The position numbers and the translations under genes were made by a program. DNA of 23,704 nucleotides from positions 1 to 23,704 of the forward strand of contig JAPLSR010000072.1 of assembly GCA_026398545.1 (NCBI GenBank), written 5' to 3'. The DNA is from Candidatus Sumerlaeota bacterium (GTDB taxonomy: Bacteria > Sumerlaeota > Sumerlaeia > MWCT01). Below the pieces are notes generated by a model. It had not been told where the DNA came from. It saw only the letters and a list, made by a program, of their open reading frames with translations, and made no database searches. Shown one piece after another: positions 8,123-16,551 of the stretch. Position 1 is the first letter of the stretch. Each line of letters starts with the position of its first letter.

Positions 8123-10723
8123 GTGAATCGGACACGACAGATTGTGGGCATTATCCTTGTGGGGCTTCTCCTTCCTGCTGGGGCGGCGCTTGCTGTTTTA
8201 TATTTCGCCCTGTGGAATAATTATAATCATCTTTCAGCCATCAAGGATTATTTTAACCTCGAGGCAGACCAGATTGTCCTTGTAACCGGCATTGGTTTTG
8301 GCGTGACGGGGTTTCTTTCAATCCTTGCGTGGCTTCTTTCGTTAGATACGCGACGTGTCGGACGACCCGCATTTCAGTTATACCTGAATTTTCTGGGGCT
8401 TGCGATACAGGCGGCGGCTCTGGCGGGCGCCGGACTTGAAAACGCCGTCACGTATCCCATTGTCATTATCGCCGCCCTTTTCGTTGCCGTTGCGCCTCCC
8501 TTTTTGATATTCCCGATTGAGACGCTCCTGCGACAGGGTTTTTTTTGGTTGGGTCTTGCCGCAACGAGGTTAAAATTTTTCCGGCTGGCAGTCTTTTCGA
8601 TTCATAAGGCGCTTCTTTTCAAGCCGCAGGAACCATTGCTCCTTGAATCGTTAGGACAGGCGCTGCATAAAAGCGGGCAGGTCTCCGCCGCACGGGCATT
8701 TCTTCTTCCCCTAATGAAGAGCGCCACCCTGTCCGAGGCGACCCTTTACCTCATTTCTGAGGGCTATGAGAAGCAGGGGAAGCCGGAGCAGGCTATACCC
8801 TTTTATCAGGCGCTCAGGGAGCGCCGTCCCGATGACAAAACCCTCGCCTCCAAACTGATAGACCTGTATCTCAAGACGGAGCAGATAGAGCGGGCAATCC
8901 CACTGGTGGAGACTGAAACGGATTTCTCCTCCATTGAGGATATTCTGAAACTGGAGCGACTCCATGTCCGCGCAGGCAATATCCCACGGGTCCGCGAGCT
9001 CCTTGTCCGCCTGAGGCGAATTGAGGAACCGCCCTGCACACGGACACTTTTTGAATACCGGCGTCTGCTCCAGATGATGCCGGATGACAAAGACCTGCTC
9101 CGCGAGCTGGCGGAGATTTGCAAGGAACTGGGGAAGAAAGAGGAGTCGGCGGATTATTATGAAAGACTGCTGGCGCAGGAGCCTGAAAACAAGGAACTCC
9201 GCAGGCAACTCCTTGAGCATTATATTGAAGCCTCCAATGTAAAGATGGTTGAGCATCACATTGAATATCATGTCCAGCACGGAGAGGTCTCCCTGCTCAT
9301 CATGAGGGAATATGCCCAGTTGCTCATAAATAAGGAAAACTATGAGAGCGCCGCCCAGCACCTTTTAAAGGCGAAGGAGAGTTATCCGGAGGAATACTCA
9401 TTTCCCCACATCCTTTCCGAACTTTATTACAACCACAAGGAGTATGACAGGGCGCGCTCGGAGATGGCGGAGGCGCTCCGTCTTGCCCCGCCGGAAAAAC
9501 GGGAGGAACTCCAGATTCTTTACCGCAAGATTGAGGGAGGTATTCTGAACACCCAGATAAAGGAACTGCGCGAGAGCATTGAACGAGACCCCACAAATGT
9601 TGCTCTCCGCTTTGAACTGATTGAAAAACTCATGGCAAACTCCTACCTTGAAGGGGTGACAAGCGAGATTGACACCCTCCTCTATTATCATCCCGAAATG
9701 AAGAAGGAGATAATGGCATTCATTGAAGACCTCAGCCTGAGATATGAGCGAAATTATCTCCTCCTTGATTTCTTAGCGGATATGAGCCTCAAGGAGGGAA
9801 ATTTTGACAAGTGCATGGAGATTTATGAGCGGATGTCCGTCAAGTCGCTTGACCGGCGGGAGGCGATGAGGTCATGTGTGGAGAAGATTTTGAAACTCAA
9901 CCCGAGCTATCTCCCCGCACACGGAAAAATCGGCGACCTTGCGCACGAGGCAAAAGACCTTGAGACTCTCATCTCCCACTACCGCATCTGTCTTGAGGGG
10001 AATGAAGAGATGATGGCTGACCGCCTTGAAACCTTCTTTGATGCCCTGTATGAGACCGGCGCGCTGGAGGAGGCGGAACGGGTGGGGCTCAGCATGACGG
10101 CGAAATTTCCCGAAAATGCCCGTCTGTTCACAAAACTGGGACGTGTCTATCTGAACAGGGGACGCTTTGTTGAGGCGATTAGCGCATTTGAGAAGGCGAA
10201 GACACTTGCCCCCGAAGACAAGGAGACTCTCGCCCTCTTTGAGGAGGCATTCCGCAGGGAAAAGAAAAGACAGATTGATGAGATTTTAAAGAAATTGGAG
10301 GCGGAGCCGGATAACTCGGAATACCAGGAGCAGGCTGGCGACCTCTTTTCATTCTTTGAGGATTACACGGAGGCGGTGAAGCATTATCAACGCGCGGCGC
10401 AGTTGGCGCCCCATCCGGATTTGTGCAAGGTGAAACTCGCCTTTTCACTCGCCAGGCGCGGTATGATGGACCTCGCCGAGGAGACGCTTGATGAGGTTAA
10501 GCTCTCCCTGACTGAGAATCCCGACCAGGAGGGATTGAAGCATTATTTTTATGAGGCGGCAGTGCATTTTGAGAAGGAATTGCAGACCAAGACGGCGCTT
10601 AAGTTTTTCAAGCAGATTTTCCGCGTGGATGCCGGATACCGTGATGTGGTGGGCAGGATTGAGAAGATAGAAAATCTTGGCGTCACTGTCTCACCTTACG
10701 GGAAGCGGCTTCGTAACAAGTAA
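8123..10723 (+). CDS. Membrane-anchored protein with long TPR array
   Basis: 866 residues from a GTG start preceded by GGCGGGG. Four hydrophobic helices occupy about residues 8-30, 50-73, 84-103 and 110-131. From about 150 to 840 the protein is an almost continuous array of 34-residue-type helical repeats, several with clear TPR signatures such as YLISEGYEKQGKPEQAIPFY, LFTKLGRVYLNRGRFVEAIS and FSFFEDYTEAVKHYQRAA. There is no catalytic domain. TPR arrays act as protein-binding scaffolds; membrane-anchored versions are common in envelope assembly and polysaccharide secretion systems. The side on which the array lies is uncertain; an even number of helices would place both ends on the same side. 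It is separated from its upstream neighbour by 113 bases and may be its own transcription unit. No specific family name can be given. Confidence 0.85.
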   Translation: MNRTRQIVGIILVGLLLPAGAALAVLYFALWNNYNHLSAIKDYFNLEADQIVLVTGIGFGVTGFLSILAWLLSLDTRRVGRPAFQLYLNFLGLAIQAAALAGAGLENAVTYPIVIIAALFVAVAPPFLIFPIETLLRQGFFWLGLAATRLKFFRLAVFSIHKALLFKPQEPLLLESLGQALHKSGQVSAARAFLLPLMKSATLSEATLYLISEGYEKQGKPEQAIPFYQALRERRPDDKTLASKLIDLYLKTEQIERAIPLVETETDFSSIEDILKLERLHVRAGNIPRVRELLVRLRRIEEPPCTRTLFEYRRLLQMMPDDKDLLRELAEICKELGKKEESADYYERLLAQEPENKELRRQLLEHYIEASNVKMVEHHIEYHVQHGEVSLLIMREYAQLLINKENYESAAQHLLKAKESYPEEYSFPHILSELYYNHKEYDRARSEMAEALRLAPPEKREELQILYRKIEGGILNTQIKELRESIERDPTNVALRFELIEKLMANSYLEGVTSEIDTLLYYHPEMKKEIMAFIEDLSLRYERNYLLLDFLADMSLKEGNFDKCMEIYERMSVKSLDRREAMRSCVEKILKLNPSYLPAHGKIGDLAHEAKDLETLISHYRICLEGNEEMMADRLETFFDALYETGALEEAERVGLSMTAKFPENARLFTKLGRVYLNRGRFVEAISAFEKAKTLAPEDKETLALFEEAFRREKKRQIDEILKKLEAEPDNSEYQEQAGDLFSFFEDYTEAVKHYQRAAQLAPHPDLCKVKLAFSLARRGMMDLAEETLDEVKLSLTENPDQEGLKHYFYEAAVHFEKELQTKTALKFFKQIFRVDAGYRDVVGRIEKIENLGVTVSPYGKRLRNK

Positions 10724-10745
10724 GACTGCGAAAATATTGTAAATT

Positions 10746-10833
10746 CTCTGTGAACTCTGTGACTCTGTGGTGAATAAATTTCATTTTTTAGTCTCTCTTA
10801 GTGTCTTAGTGTTTTGGTGGTGAGCAAATTTTT
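10746..10833. repeat. Two degenerate CTCTGTG/CTTAGTG-type repeat modules
   Basis: Module A (10746-10781) is three near copies of CTCTGTGA ending GGTGAATAAATT. Module B (10793-10833) is built of TCTTAGTG-like units ending GGTGAGCAAATT. The last 12 bases of the modules match at 10 positions and are 50 bases apart. They fill the gap between the convergent TPR and htpX genes and reach the htpX stop codon. Function unknown. Confidence 0.6.
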
Positions 10834-11753
10834 CAGGGTTTCTGGTAGGAGGCGCCGATGCTGCGGAGACACGCAATGCGGTCCTCAATTGCCGGGTGGG
10901 TGCTGAAGAGGGCGCTGGAGCGTCGCTCGAAGGGTTTGATGGGATTCACGATGTAAAGATGTTGTGTGGCGCGGTTGGCAACCTCCAGCACTTCGGGGTC
11001 TCTGGATATCTTTTCTAGCGCGGATGCAAGACCCTCGGGATAACGTGTCATCTCGGCGGCGGATGTATCAGCCAGATACTCCCGCTCGCGAGACATTGCC
11101 ATCTGGATGAGCAGGGCGAATAGCGGCGCAATGATGGAGAGGACAACGGCAAGGAGGATGATAATTGCCTGCCCGCCGCCGCCGCGCCCCCGCCCCCTCC
11201 TGCCACGCCCTGCCCCGCCCCAGAAGACCCACCTCCGGAAATAATCACACATGAGAGCGATAATGCCCACCATGACCGCCATCAGCATGGCAAACCGGAT
11301 GTCATAATTTTTGACGTGGGAGAGTTCATGCGCAACGACGCCCTGAAGCTCATCGCGGTTTAATTTTTCCAGAAGACCGCTTGTGACGGCGATAACGGCA
11401 TGCTGGGGGTCGCGTCCCGTGGCGAAGGCGTTTGGGGCGGTGTCATTGATGATGTAAATTTCCGGCATGGGGAGACCGGAGGCTATGGTGAGTTCCTCCA
11501 CGATGTTATAAAGCTGTGGGGCGTCCGATTTCTGAATCTTTTTCGCCCCTGAGACCCCAAGGATAATGGAACGACCGGAAAACCAGGCGATAAGGAGCAT
11601 CCCGATAGCGAGCATTCCTGCTATAATAAGCCCTCCCTCGGGAGACTCAAAGAGCGCCTGTCCGAAGAAACCTCCAACGATTATGACAAGAATCATCATC
11701 AGAGAGATGAGGATGATGGAGTTACGCTTATTCTTTGCAATCAGGTCATACAT
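10833..11753 (-). CDS. htpX: Membrane zinc metalloprotease HtpX
   Basis: HtpX is an M48-family inner-membrane protease that degrades misfolded membrane proteins under envelope stress. The 306-residue length is typical. Two N-terminal helices lie at about 12-32 and 41-60. The zinc-binding HELSH is at 142-146 and the third ligand Glu is in SREREYLAD (221-229). Two further hydrophobic stretches lie at about 154-170 and 196-218. The C-terminal STHPAIEDRIACL segment is the usual family ending. An arginine- and glycine-rich stretch (about 182-194) sits between the last two hydrophobic segments; such loops occur in HtpX but this one is strongly repetitive. The ATG at 11751-11753 (minus) has AGG about nine bases upstream. 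It is divergent from the glycosyltransferase gene across 97 bases and convergent with the TPR gene. Confidence 0.95.
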   Translation of the reverse strand: MYDLIAKNKRNSIILISLMMILVIIVGGFFGQALFESPEGGLIIAGMLAIGMLLIAWFSGRSIILGVSGAKKIQKSDAPQLYNIVEELTIASGLPMPEIYIINDTAPNAFATGRDPQHAVIAVTSGLLEKLNRDELQGVVAHELSHVKNYDIRFAMLMAVMVGIIALMCDYFRRWVFWGGAGRGRRGRGRGGGGQAIIILLAVVLSIIAPLFALLIQMAMSREREYLADTSAAEMTRYPEGLASALEKISRDPEVLEVANRATQHLYIVNPIKPFERRSSALFSTHPAIEDRIACLRSIGASYQKP

Positions 11754-11790
11754 GGATTTTTACCTGTTTATCGGAAAGTAATATTTACCC

Positions 11791-11820
11791 TTGTGCTGAA
11801 GAGCCTGATTGTGCAATAAT
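11791..11820 (+). promoter_or_regulatory. Possible extended -10 promoter for the GT-C gene
   Basis: AATAAT at 11815-11820 is preceded by TG (11812-11813), giving an extended -10, and TTGTGC at 11791-11796 lies 18 bases upstream as a weak -35. It sits in the divergent gap and leaves a leader of about 24 bases before the ATG at 11851. Visual call only. Confidence 0.4.
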
Positions 11821-11850
11821 ATTTTTTTATAACATTCGGGGGAAGAGGAG

Positions 11851-13830
11851 ATGTTACGACCAGTGGAGAAATGGAGAGGCGGTTTTTTCCCCGTCATTCT
11901 TGTCCTTGTTTTCGGGTTATCCATTTTAGTCCGTTTTTATAATATCGGGCATGCGGGGTTGTGGCTGGATGAGGTGCTTCAGGTGAAGGTCACGACCGGA
12001 CCTTTTGCCTGTATCTGGAAGGGCGCCCCAAAGAACAAGCCGCCGCTTGATTATTACATCCAGTGGTTATTACTTCGGGGCGGGGAGGCGGAGGAATGGC
12101 GTGTGCGAATTCATGCCTGTGTGCTTGGAGCTGGGGCTGTTGCGGCGATGGGATTGTGCGGGTATGCCATGGGCGGTTTGACGTTAGCGTTTGTGGCGCT
12201 GGCTCTGGCATTTGCCAATCCTCTCATGGTGCGTTTTTCCCAGGATGGGAGGCCATATTCCCTGATGCTATTTTCGGAGTGCCTGTTTCTTGCAGTTTTC
12301 TGGCGTTTTCTCAGTAGAGATAGACCGCCGAAGCCGTCGGGCATTATTGCGATAGGGCTGTCAGCCATTTTATGCCTCTGGTCGCTTTACTGGTCTGCCA
12401 TGGTGTGCCTTGCGAGCCTTCTTTTTGGTCTTGTGTGGCTTTTGATGGTCAGGCGAAAAGAACGGGTGAGCGCAATTATTTCAAACAGTCGCCTGTGGCT
12501 TGTCTCAGCTGTGTGTCTGGTGCTGGTGCTCTTGAGCGGCGTTCCGCTTGATTTTCGTGCGGCGAAGGCAATGGAGCCGCAATTTTACAGGACGTATGAT
12601 GTGGTGTCATGGGAACGGGGCAGGATGTATATGGACATCTTTGCCATGGGGTATGAGTGGACGCAGTATGTCAAGGGCGCGGGGTGGGTGATGGCGGCGC
12701 TGGCGCTTGTGGGGAGTGTGGGGTGGATAGTGCGGCGCGGTCGCGCATCAGCGGCTCTCTTCTGCCTTTACCTGTTTATAATCTTTTTCCCTGGCATGTT
12801 TTTGTTTTATCGTATGATAGACCACTGGATGGAGGTGCGTTATGTTCTGGCGGGGCTACCGCCACTTCTCATGCTCTGCGCCATGGGGATAGAGACGATG
12901 GGATATCTTATTTCGGGCGTGTTTGAGAAGTGGGCGGCGCATCGGGTGAGCCGCACCAGGACTATAGTAATAGTTCTCCTTACACTTATTATGGTTAGTT
13001 TTTCGCTGGGATTTATTCTGGCGAATCCATTGAGGTGGGCTGATTGGCGGGGTTTTACACAACGTCTCAAGGGGGAATCTGCGCCGCCGCGGGTGGTTGT
13101 CGTTGGCAATTTTTATGACTGGGTGATGTTAGAGCACTATCTCAACCGCTACCGCATTCAGCAGGAGGTGGTTGTGAGTGATTTCAAACCGGCTGTGCTG
13201 AGGGATATATTGTTTAAGGGCGGTGACGTAATGGTTGCCTTTGAGCCGCACAGGTCTTTTGCCCCATTCAATCTTGCGGTGGCGTCATTGCCTGCAGTTG
13301 AGCCCGCCTTGGATGGACTGGATGTGAGGAGGCGATATTCACCGCAGGAGATGGAAAGGGTGAGGCCGGTCTTAATGGAGGATGCCCTTGGCGGCGAGAG
13401 GATGAGATTGACCATCCGTCCGGGTGAGGAGGCGTCTCCTTTCTTAGGGGCGGGGTGGAGCGCGCAAGAGCAGTGGGGGGAGATAGATATTTGCGCACTG
13501 GATGGTCCATGGGGGGAGTTTTATCTCCCCGTCTCCGAGCCCCGCCCACTAACCCTCACCTTGCGTGTTTATCCTTATACCCCGGAGGCAAAGTCTCCAC
13601 TGGGGTTGAAAATCATGGTCAATCATGTTGACCTCGGCTCTAAGCCTGTGGGGGCGGGGTGGAATAACCTGAAGTGGGATGTGGATGCGTCAATTTTGCA
13701 AAAGGGCGTGAATGATATATATATTATTCCAAGCAGGATACTCTCTCCTTCATCGCGCGACCCGAAGAGTGGAGATTTCAGGGAGCTCTCGGTATGGGTG
13801 GAGCGGGTGGAGGTTGAGGCGAGCCGGTAA
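11851..13830 (+). CDS. GT-C family glycosyltransferase (PMT/ArnT-like, GT39-type)
   Basis: 659 residues. The family transfers sugars from polyprenyl-phosphate donors to lipid or protein acceptors on the outer face of the inner membrane. The first helix (about 12-30) is followed by the external-loop motif LWLDE (37-41) with its acidic pair, then NKPPLDYYIQWL (62-73), both hallmarks of the PMT_2 group. About ten more hydrophobic helices follow up to about residue 390 (for example FVALALAFANPLMVRFSQDG with the RFSQDGRPY motif). The last 250 residues are soluble and strand-rich, ending with PLTLTLRVYPYTPEAKSPLG and LGSKPVGAGWNNLKWDVDAS, which looks like a beta-sandwich. A purine-rich GGGGGAAGAGGAG run precedes the ATG. 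Donor and acceptor are unknown; the window has two more glycosyltransferases further right. Confidence 0.82.
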   Translation: MLRPVEKWRGGFFPVILVLVFGLSILVRFYNIGHAGLWLDEVLQVKVTTGPFACIWKGAPKNKPPLDYYIQWLLLRGGEAEEWRVRIHACVLGAGAVAAMGLCGYAMGGLTLAFVALALAFANPLMVRFSQDGRPYSLMLFSECLFLAVFWRFLSRDRPPKPSGIIAIGLSAILCLWSLYWSAMVCLASLLFGLVWLLMVRRKERVSAIISNSRLWLVSAVCLVLVLLSGVPLDFRAAKAMEPQFYRTYDVVSWERGRMYMDIFAMGYEWTQYVKGAGWVMAALALVGSVGWIVRRGRASAALFCLYLFIIFFPGMFLFYRMIDHWMEVRYVLAGLPPLLMLCAMGIETMGYLISGVFEKWAAHRVSRTRTIVIVLLTLIMVSFSLGFILANPLRWADWRGFTQRLKGESAPPRVVVVGNFYDWVMLEHYLNRYRIQQEVVVSDFKPAVLRDILFKGGDVMVAFEPHRSFAPFNLAVASLPAVEPALDGLDVRRRYSPQEMERVRPVLMEDALGGERMRLTIRPGEEASPFLGAGWSAQEQWGEIDICALDGPWGEFYLPVSEPRPLTLTLRVYPYTPEAKSPLGLKIMVNHVDLGSKPVGAGWNNLKWDVDASILQKGVNDIYIIPSRILSPSSRDPKSGDFRELSVWVERVEVEASR

Positions 13831-13841
13831 TACATTAAGAC

Positions 13842-13876
13842 GTTTAAGAGTTTAAGAGGTTTAAGGGGTTTAAAAT
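13842..13876. repeat. Degenerate GTTTAAG tandem repeat
   Basis: Four units with a period of 8-9 bases: GTTTAAGA, GTTTAAGAG, GTTTAAGGG and GTTTAAAAT. They fill most of the 51-base gap between the glycosyltransferase and P-type ATPase genes. The AAGGGG in unit three (13863-13868) is too far from the GTG at 13882 to be a good ribosome binding site. Confidence 0.7.
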
Positions 13877-13881
13877 GTTTT

Positions 13882-16470
13882 GTGCCGAAGCGGGGGAACG
13901 GTGATTTGGAGAAGGCGTTTAAGATTGGGGAGATAACCGGACTTACCAGTGAGGGGGTATCCGAGCGGCTGGAGAGGGACGGTTATAACGAGTTACCGGC
14001 CTCAAAGAAGCGGAGCATTTTTGCTATTGCCTTAGATGTGGTGCGGGAGCCCATGTTTCTCCTCCTTGTCGCCTGCGGCGTGATTTATCTCATGTCCGGC
14101 GGGATAGAGGAGGCGCTGATGCTCCTTTTTTTTGTTTTTGTAGTGATGGGGATTACGTTGTATCAGGAACGCAAGACGGAGCGCGCCCTTGAGGCATTGA
14201 GAGACCTTACCAGCCCTCGTGCGCTTGTCATACGCAACGGTGAGGAGCAACGTATTGCCGGGCGCGATGTGGTGCGTGATGATATTTTAGTTTTAAATGA
14301 GGGCGACCGTGTTCCTGCCGATGCCGTTCTTCTCTCCTGTGGCAATCTTAAGGTGGATGAGTCCATGCTCACGGGAGAATCGGTACCTGTGCGCAAGATG
14401 GTAGAGGAGGATGAGACGGATATGGGTCATCCGGGCGGCGAGGACCTTCCATTTGTTTATTCCGGCACGCTTGTTGTGCAGGGGCGAGGCATTGCGCGAG
14501 TTCTGGCGACGGGTATCCATACAGAGATGGGGAAGATTGGCAAGGTATTGCAGTCGCTTGGGACAGAGGAGACCCGTCTGCAGAAAGAGACGAACCGGAT
14601 GGTGCGCAAGCTTGCCATGCTCGGGCTTTCCTTATGTGTTCTGGTGGTGATTATTTATGGTCTGACCCGCGCTGACTGGAAGCAAGGGCTTCTTGCCGGC
14701 ATTACCCTTGCAATGGCAACACTGCCGGAGGAGTTCCCCGTTGTTCTGACGATATTTCTTGCGCTGGGTGCGTGGCGTATGTCCCGGGAGCGCATCCTCA
14801 CGCGCCGCATGCCCGCTATTGAGGCGCTCGGTTCGGCAACGGTTTTGTGTGTGGACAAGACAGGCACGCTTACCCTCAATAGCATGACCGTCAGCAGAAT
14901 TTTCGCCAAGGGGCACTTTTTTGACGTGTCAGGACACGGAAAGAGACCCCTCCCCGAGATATTTCACGAGATGGTTGAGTTCAGCATCCTTGGGAGCCAG
15001 CGCGACCCCTTTGACCCGATGGAGAAGGCAATAAAGCAGTTCGGTGAGCGTTTCCTTGCCAGGACGGAACATATTCATCATGACTGGACGCTGGTGCATG
15101 AATATCCGCTTTCACGGGAGCTGCTCGCCCTCTCGCATGTGTGGCGTTCGCCGGACGGTGTGGATTATGTCATTGCCGCCAAGGGCGCGCCAGAGGCAAT
15201 TGCCGACCTGTGCCATTTTGATGAGAAACAGTGGGAGGAGCTCAACCAGAATATCACCATCATGGCGGATGAAGGACTACGGGTTCTGGGTGTGGCGAAG
15301 GCGCGTTTTCAGGAGCCAGCCCTGCCGGACGGACAGCATGATTTCACCTTCATATTTCTCGGGCTGGTGGGACTTACGGACCCGGTGCGTCCCACCGTTT
15401 CTGACGCCATCAAGGAATGCCACTCTGCGGGCATCGGGGTTATGATGATAACGGGGGATTATCCCGGCACGGCTCAGAACATTGCCCGCCAGATTGGCAT
15501 GACCCCATGGGAGAAGACCATTACCGGTCCTGAGATGCAATTGATGACAGATGAGGAGTTGCGGGAGCGCATCCGTAAGGTGAACATTTTTGCGCGGGTT
15601 GTGCCGGAGCAGAAATTGCGCATTGTGAACGCCCTCAAGGCAAATGGCGAGATAGTGGCGATGACAGGAGATGGAGTGAATGATGCGCCGGCGTTGAAGG
15701 CGGCGCACATCGGGATTGCCATGGGCGGGCGCGGCGCCGATGTGGCGCGCGAGTCTGCGTCGCTTGTCCTTTTAGAGGATGATTTTTCTTCCATTGTCCG
15801 TGCGGTGAGGATGGGGCGGCGGATATTTGACAACATCAAGAAGGCGATAACATACATCTTTGCCATTCATGTGCCGATTGCGGGGATGTCTCTGATACCG
15901 GTTATTTTCCGATTACCGCTTGTCCTTTTGCCCGTCCATATTGTTTTTCTGGAGCTCATAATTGACCCTGCGTGTTCGGTTGTGTTTGAGGCAGAGCCTG
16001 CGGAGGATAAGTTGATGGAGCGCCCGCCCCGCAAGTCGACGGAGAGGCTGTTCAGTAAAAATGTCATGGCAATCGGGGCATTGCAGGGTTTGAGCGTGTT
16101 GATAATGGTACTACTTGTTTATGTCATCTCACTGTATCGCGCCCAGAGTGAGATGGAGGCGCGCGCCCTAACTTTCACCACATTGATTATTGCCAATCTG
16201 TGTTTGATACTGACGAACCGTTCCTGGTCGCGCACGATTTTGAAGATGTTGCGTGCGCCCAATGATGCCCTCTGGTGGGTGGTCGGCGGTGCGGCGGTAT
16301 TTCTGGCGCTTGTCCTGTATGTCCCCTTCCTGAGGAATCTCTTTCGCTTTAGTTATATGCATGCCGTGGATATTTTCATCTGTCTGGGCGCAGGCGTGAT
16401 GAGTATTATCTGGTTTGAGGGGCTCAAGGTATTTAGAGGCCCAAAAAAAATGAATATATTTTTACCATAG
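13882..16470 (+). CDS. P2-like cation-transporting P-type ATPase
   Basis: 862 residues; ATP-driven cation pump of the inner membrane. An N-terminal cation-ATPase domain (LTSEGVSERLERDGYNELP) precedes the M1-M2 helices. The actuator has TGES (164-167). The phosphorylation site is DKTGTLT with Asp325, the nucleotide domain has KGAPE (434-438), and the hinge has TGDGVNDAPAL (595-605). M4 carries LPEEFPVVLTI (281-291), close to the PEGLP motif of calcium pumps. M6 reads LELIIDPACSVVFE (about 690-703) in place of the NLVTDG of SERCA-type pumps: one Asp is retained and the other liganding residues differ. The ion is therefore uncertain; calcium, manganese or another divalent metal is possible. The start is GTG with a poor ribosome binding site; no better in-frame start is obvious. 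No metal regulator is nearby. Confidence 0.88.
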   Translation: MPKRGNGDLEKAFKIGEITGLTSEGVSERLERDGYNELPASKKRSIFAIALDVVREPMFLLLVACGVIYLMSGGIEEALMLLFFVFVVMGITLYQERKTERALEALRDLTSPRALVIRNGEEQRIAGRDVVRDDILVLNEGDRVPADAVLLSCGNLKVDESMLTGESVPVRKMVEEDETDMGHPGGEDLPFVYSGTLVVQGRGIARVLATGIHTEMGKIGKVLQSLGTEETRLQKETNRMVRKLAMLGLSLCVLVVIIYGLTRADWKQGLLAGITLAMATLPEEFPVVLTIFLALGAWRMSRERILTRRMPAIEALGSATVLCVDKTGTLTLNSMTVSRIFAKGHFFDVSGHGKRPLPEIFHEMVEFSILGSQRDPFDPMEKAIKQFGERFLARTEHIHHDWTLVHEYPLSRELLALSHVWRSPDGVDYVIAAKGAPEAIADLCHFDEKQWEELNQNITIMADEGLRVLGVAKARFQEPALPDGQHDFTFIFLGLVGLTDPVRPTVSDAIKECHSAGIGVMMITGDYPGTAQNIARQIGMTPWEKTITGPEMQLMTDEELRERIRKVNIFARVVPEQKLRIVNALKANGEIVAMTGDGVNDAPALKAAHIGIAMGGRGADVARESASLVLLEDDFSSIVRAVRMGRRIFDNIKKAITYIFAIHVPIAGMSLIPVIFRLPLVLLPVHIVFLELIIDPACSVVFEAEPAEDKLMERPPRKSTERLFSKNVMAIGALQGLSVLIMVLLVYVISLYRAQSEMEARALTFTTLIIANLCLILTNRSWSRTILKMLRAPNDALWWVVGGAAVFLALVLYVPFLRNLFRFSYMHAVDIFICLGAGVMSIIWFEGLKVFRGPKKMNIFLP

Positions 16471-16512
16471 TCCGCCTCAGGCGAATTCACCATCCGGCTC
16501 TCCGGTTCTTCC

Positions 16513-16541
16513 TTGACGTATAGGCAGTGTGCTCTTATCTT
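16513..16541 (+). promoter_or_regulatory. Sigma70-like promoter of the PBP1A gene
   Basis: TTGACG (16513-16518) and TATCTT (16536-16541) are separated by exactly 17 bases. The predicted start of transcription is near 16548, only a few bases before the ATG at 16552, and no Shine-Dalgarno sequence lies between. This suggests a near-leaderless mRNA. Confidence 0.5.
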
Positions 16542-16551
16542 TTTTTTCATC

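Noticed and set aside
16513..16551. TTG start for PBP1A adding 13 residues
   Set aside because: It coincides with a good -35 box, has no ribosome binding site and PBP1A proteins normally begin just before the basic stretch and helix.
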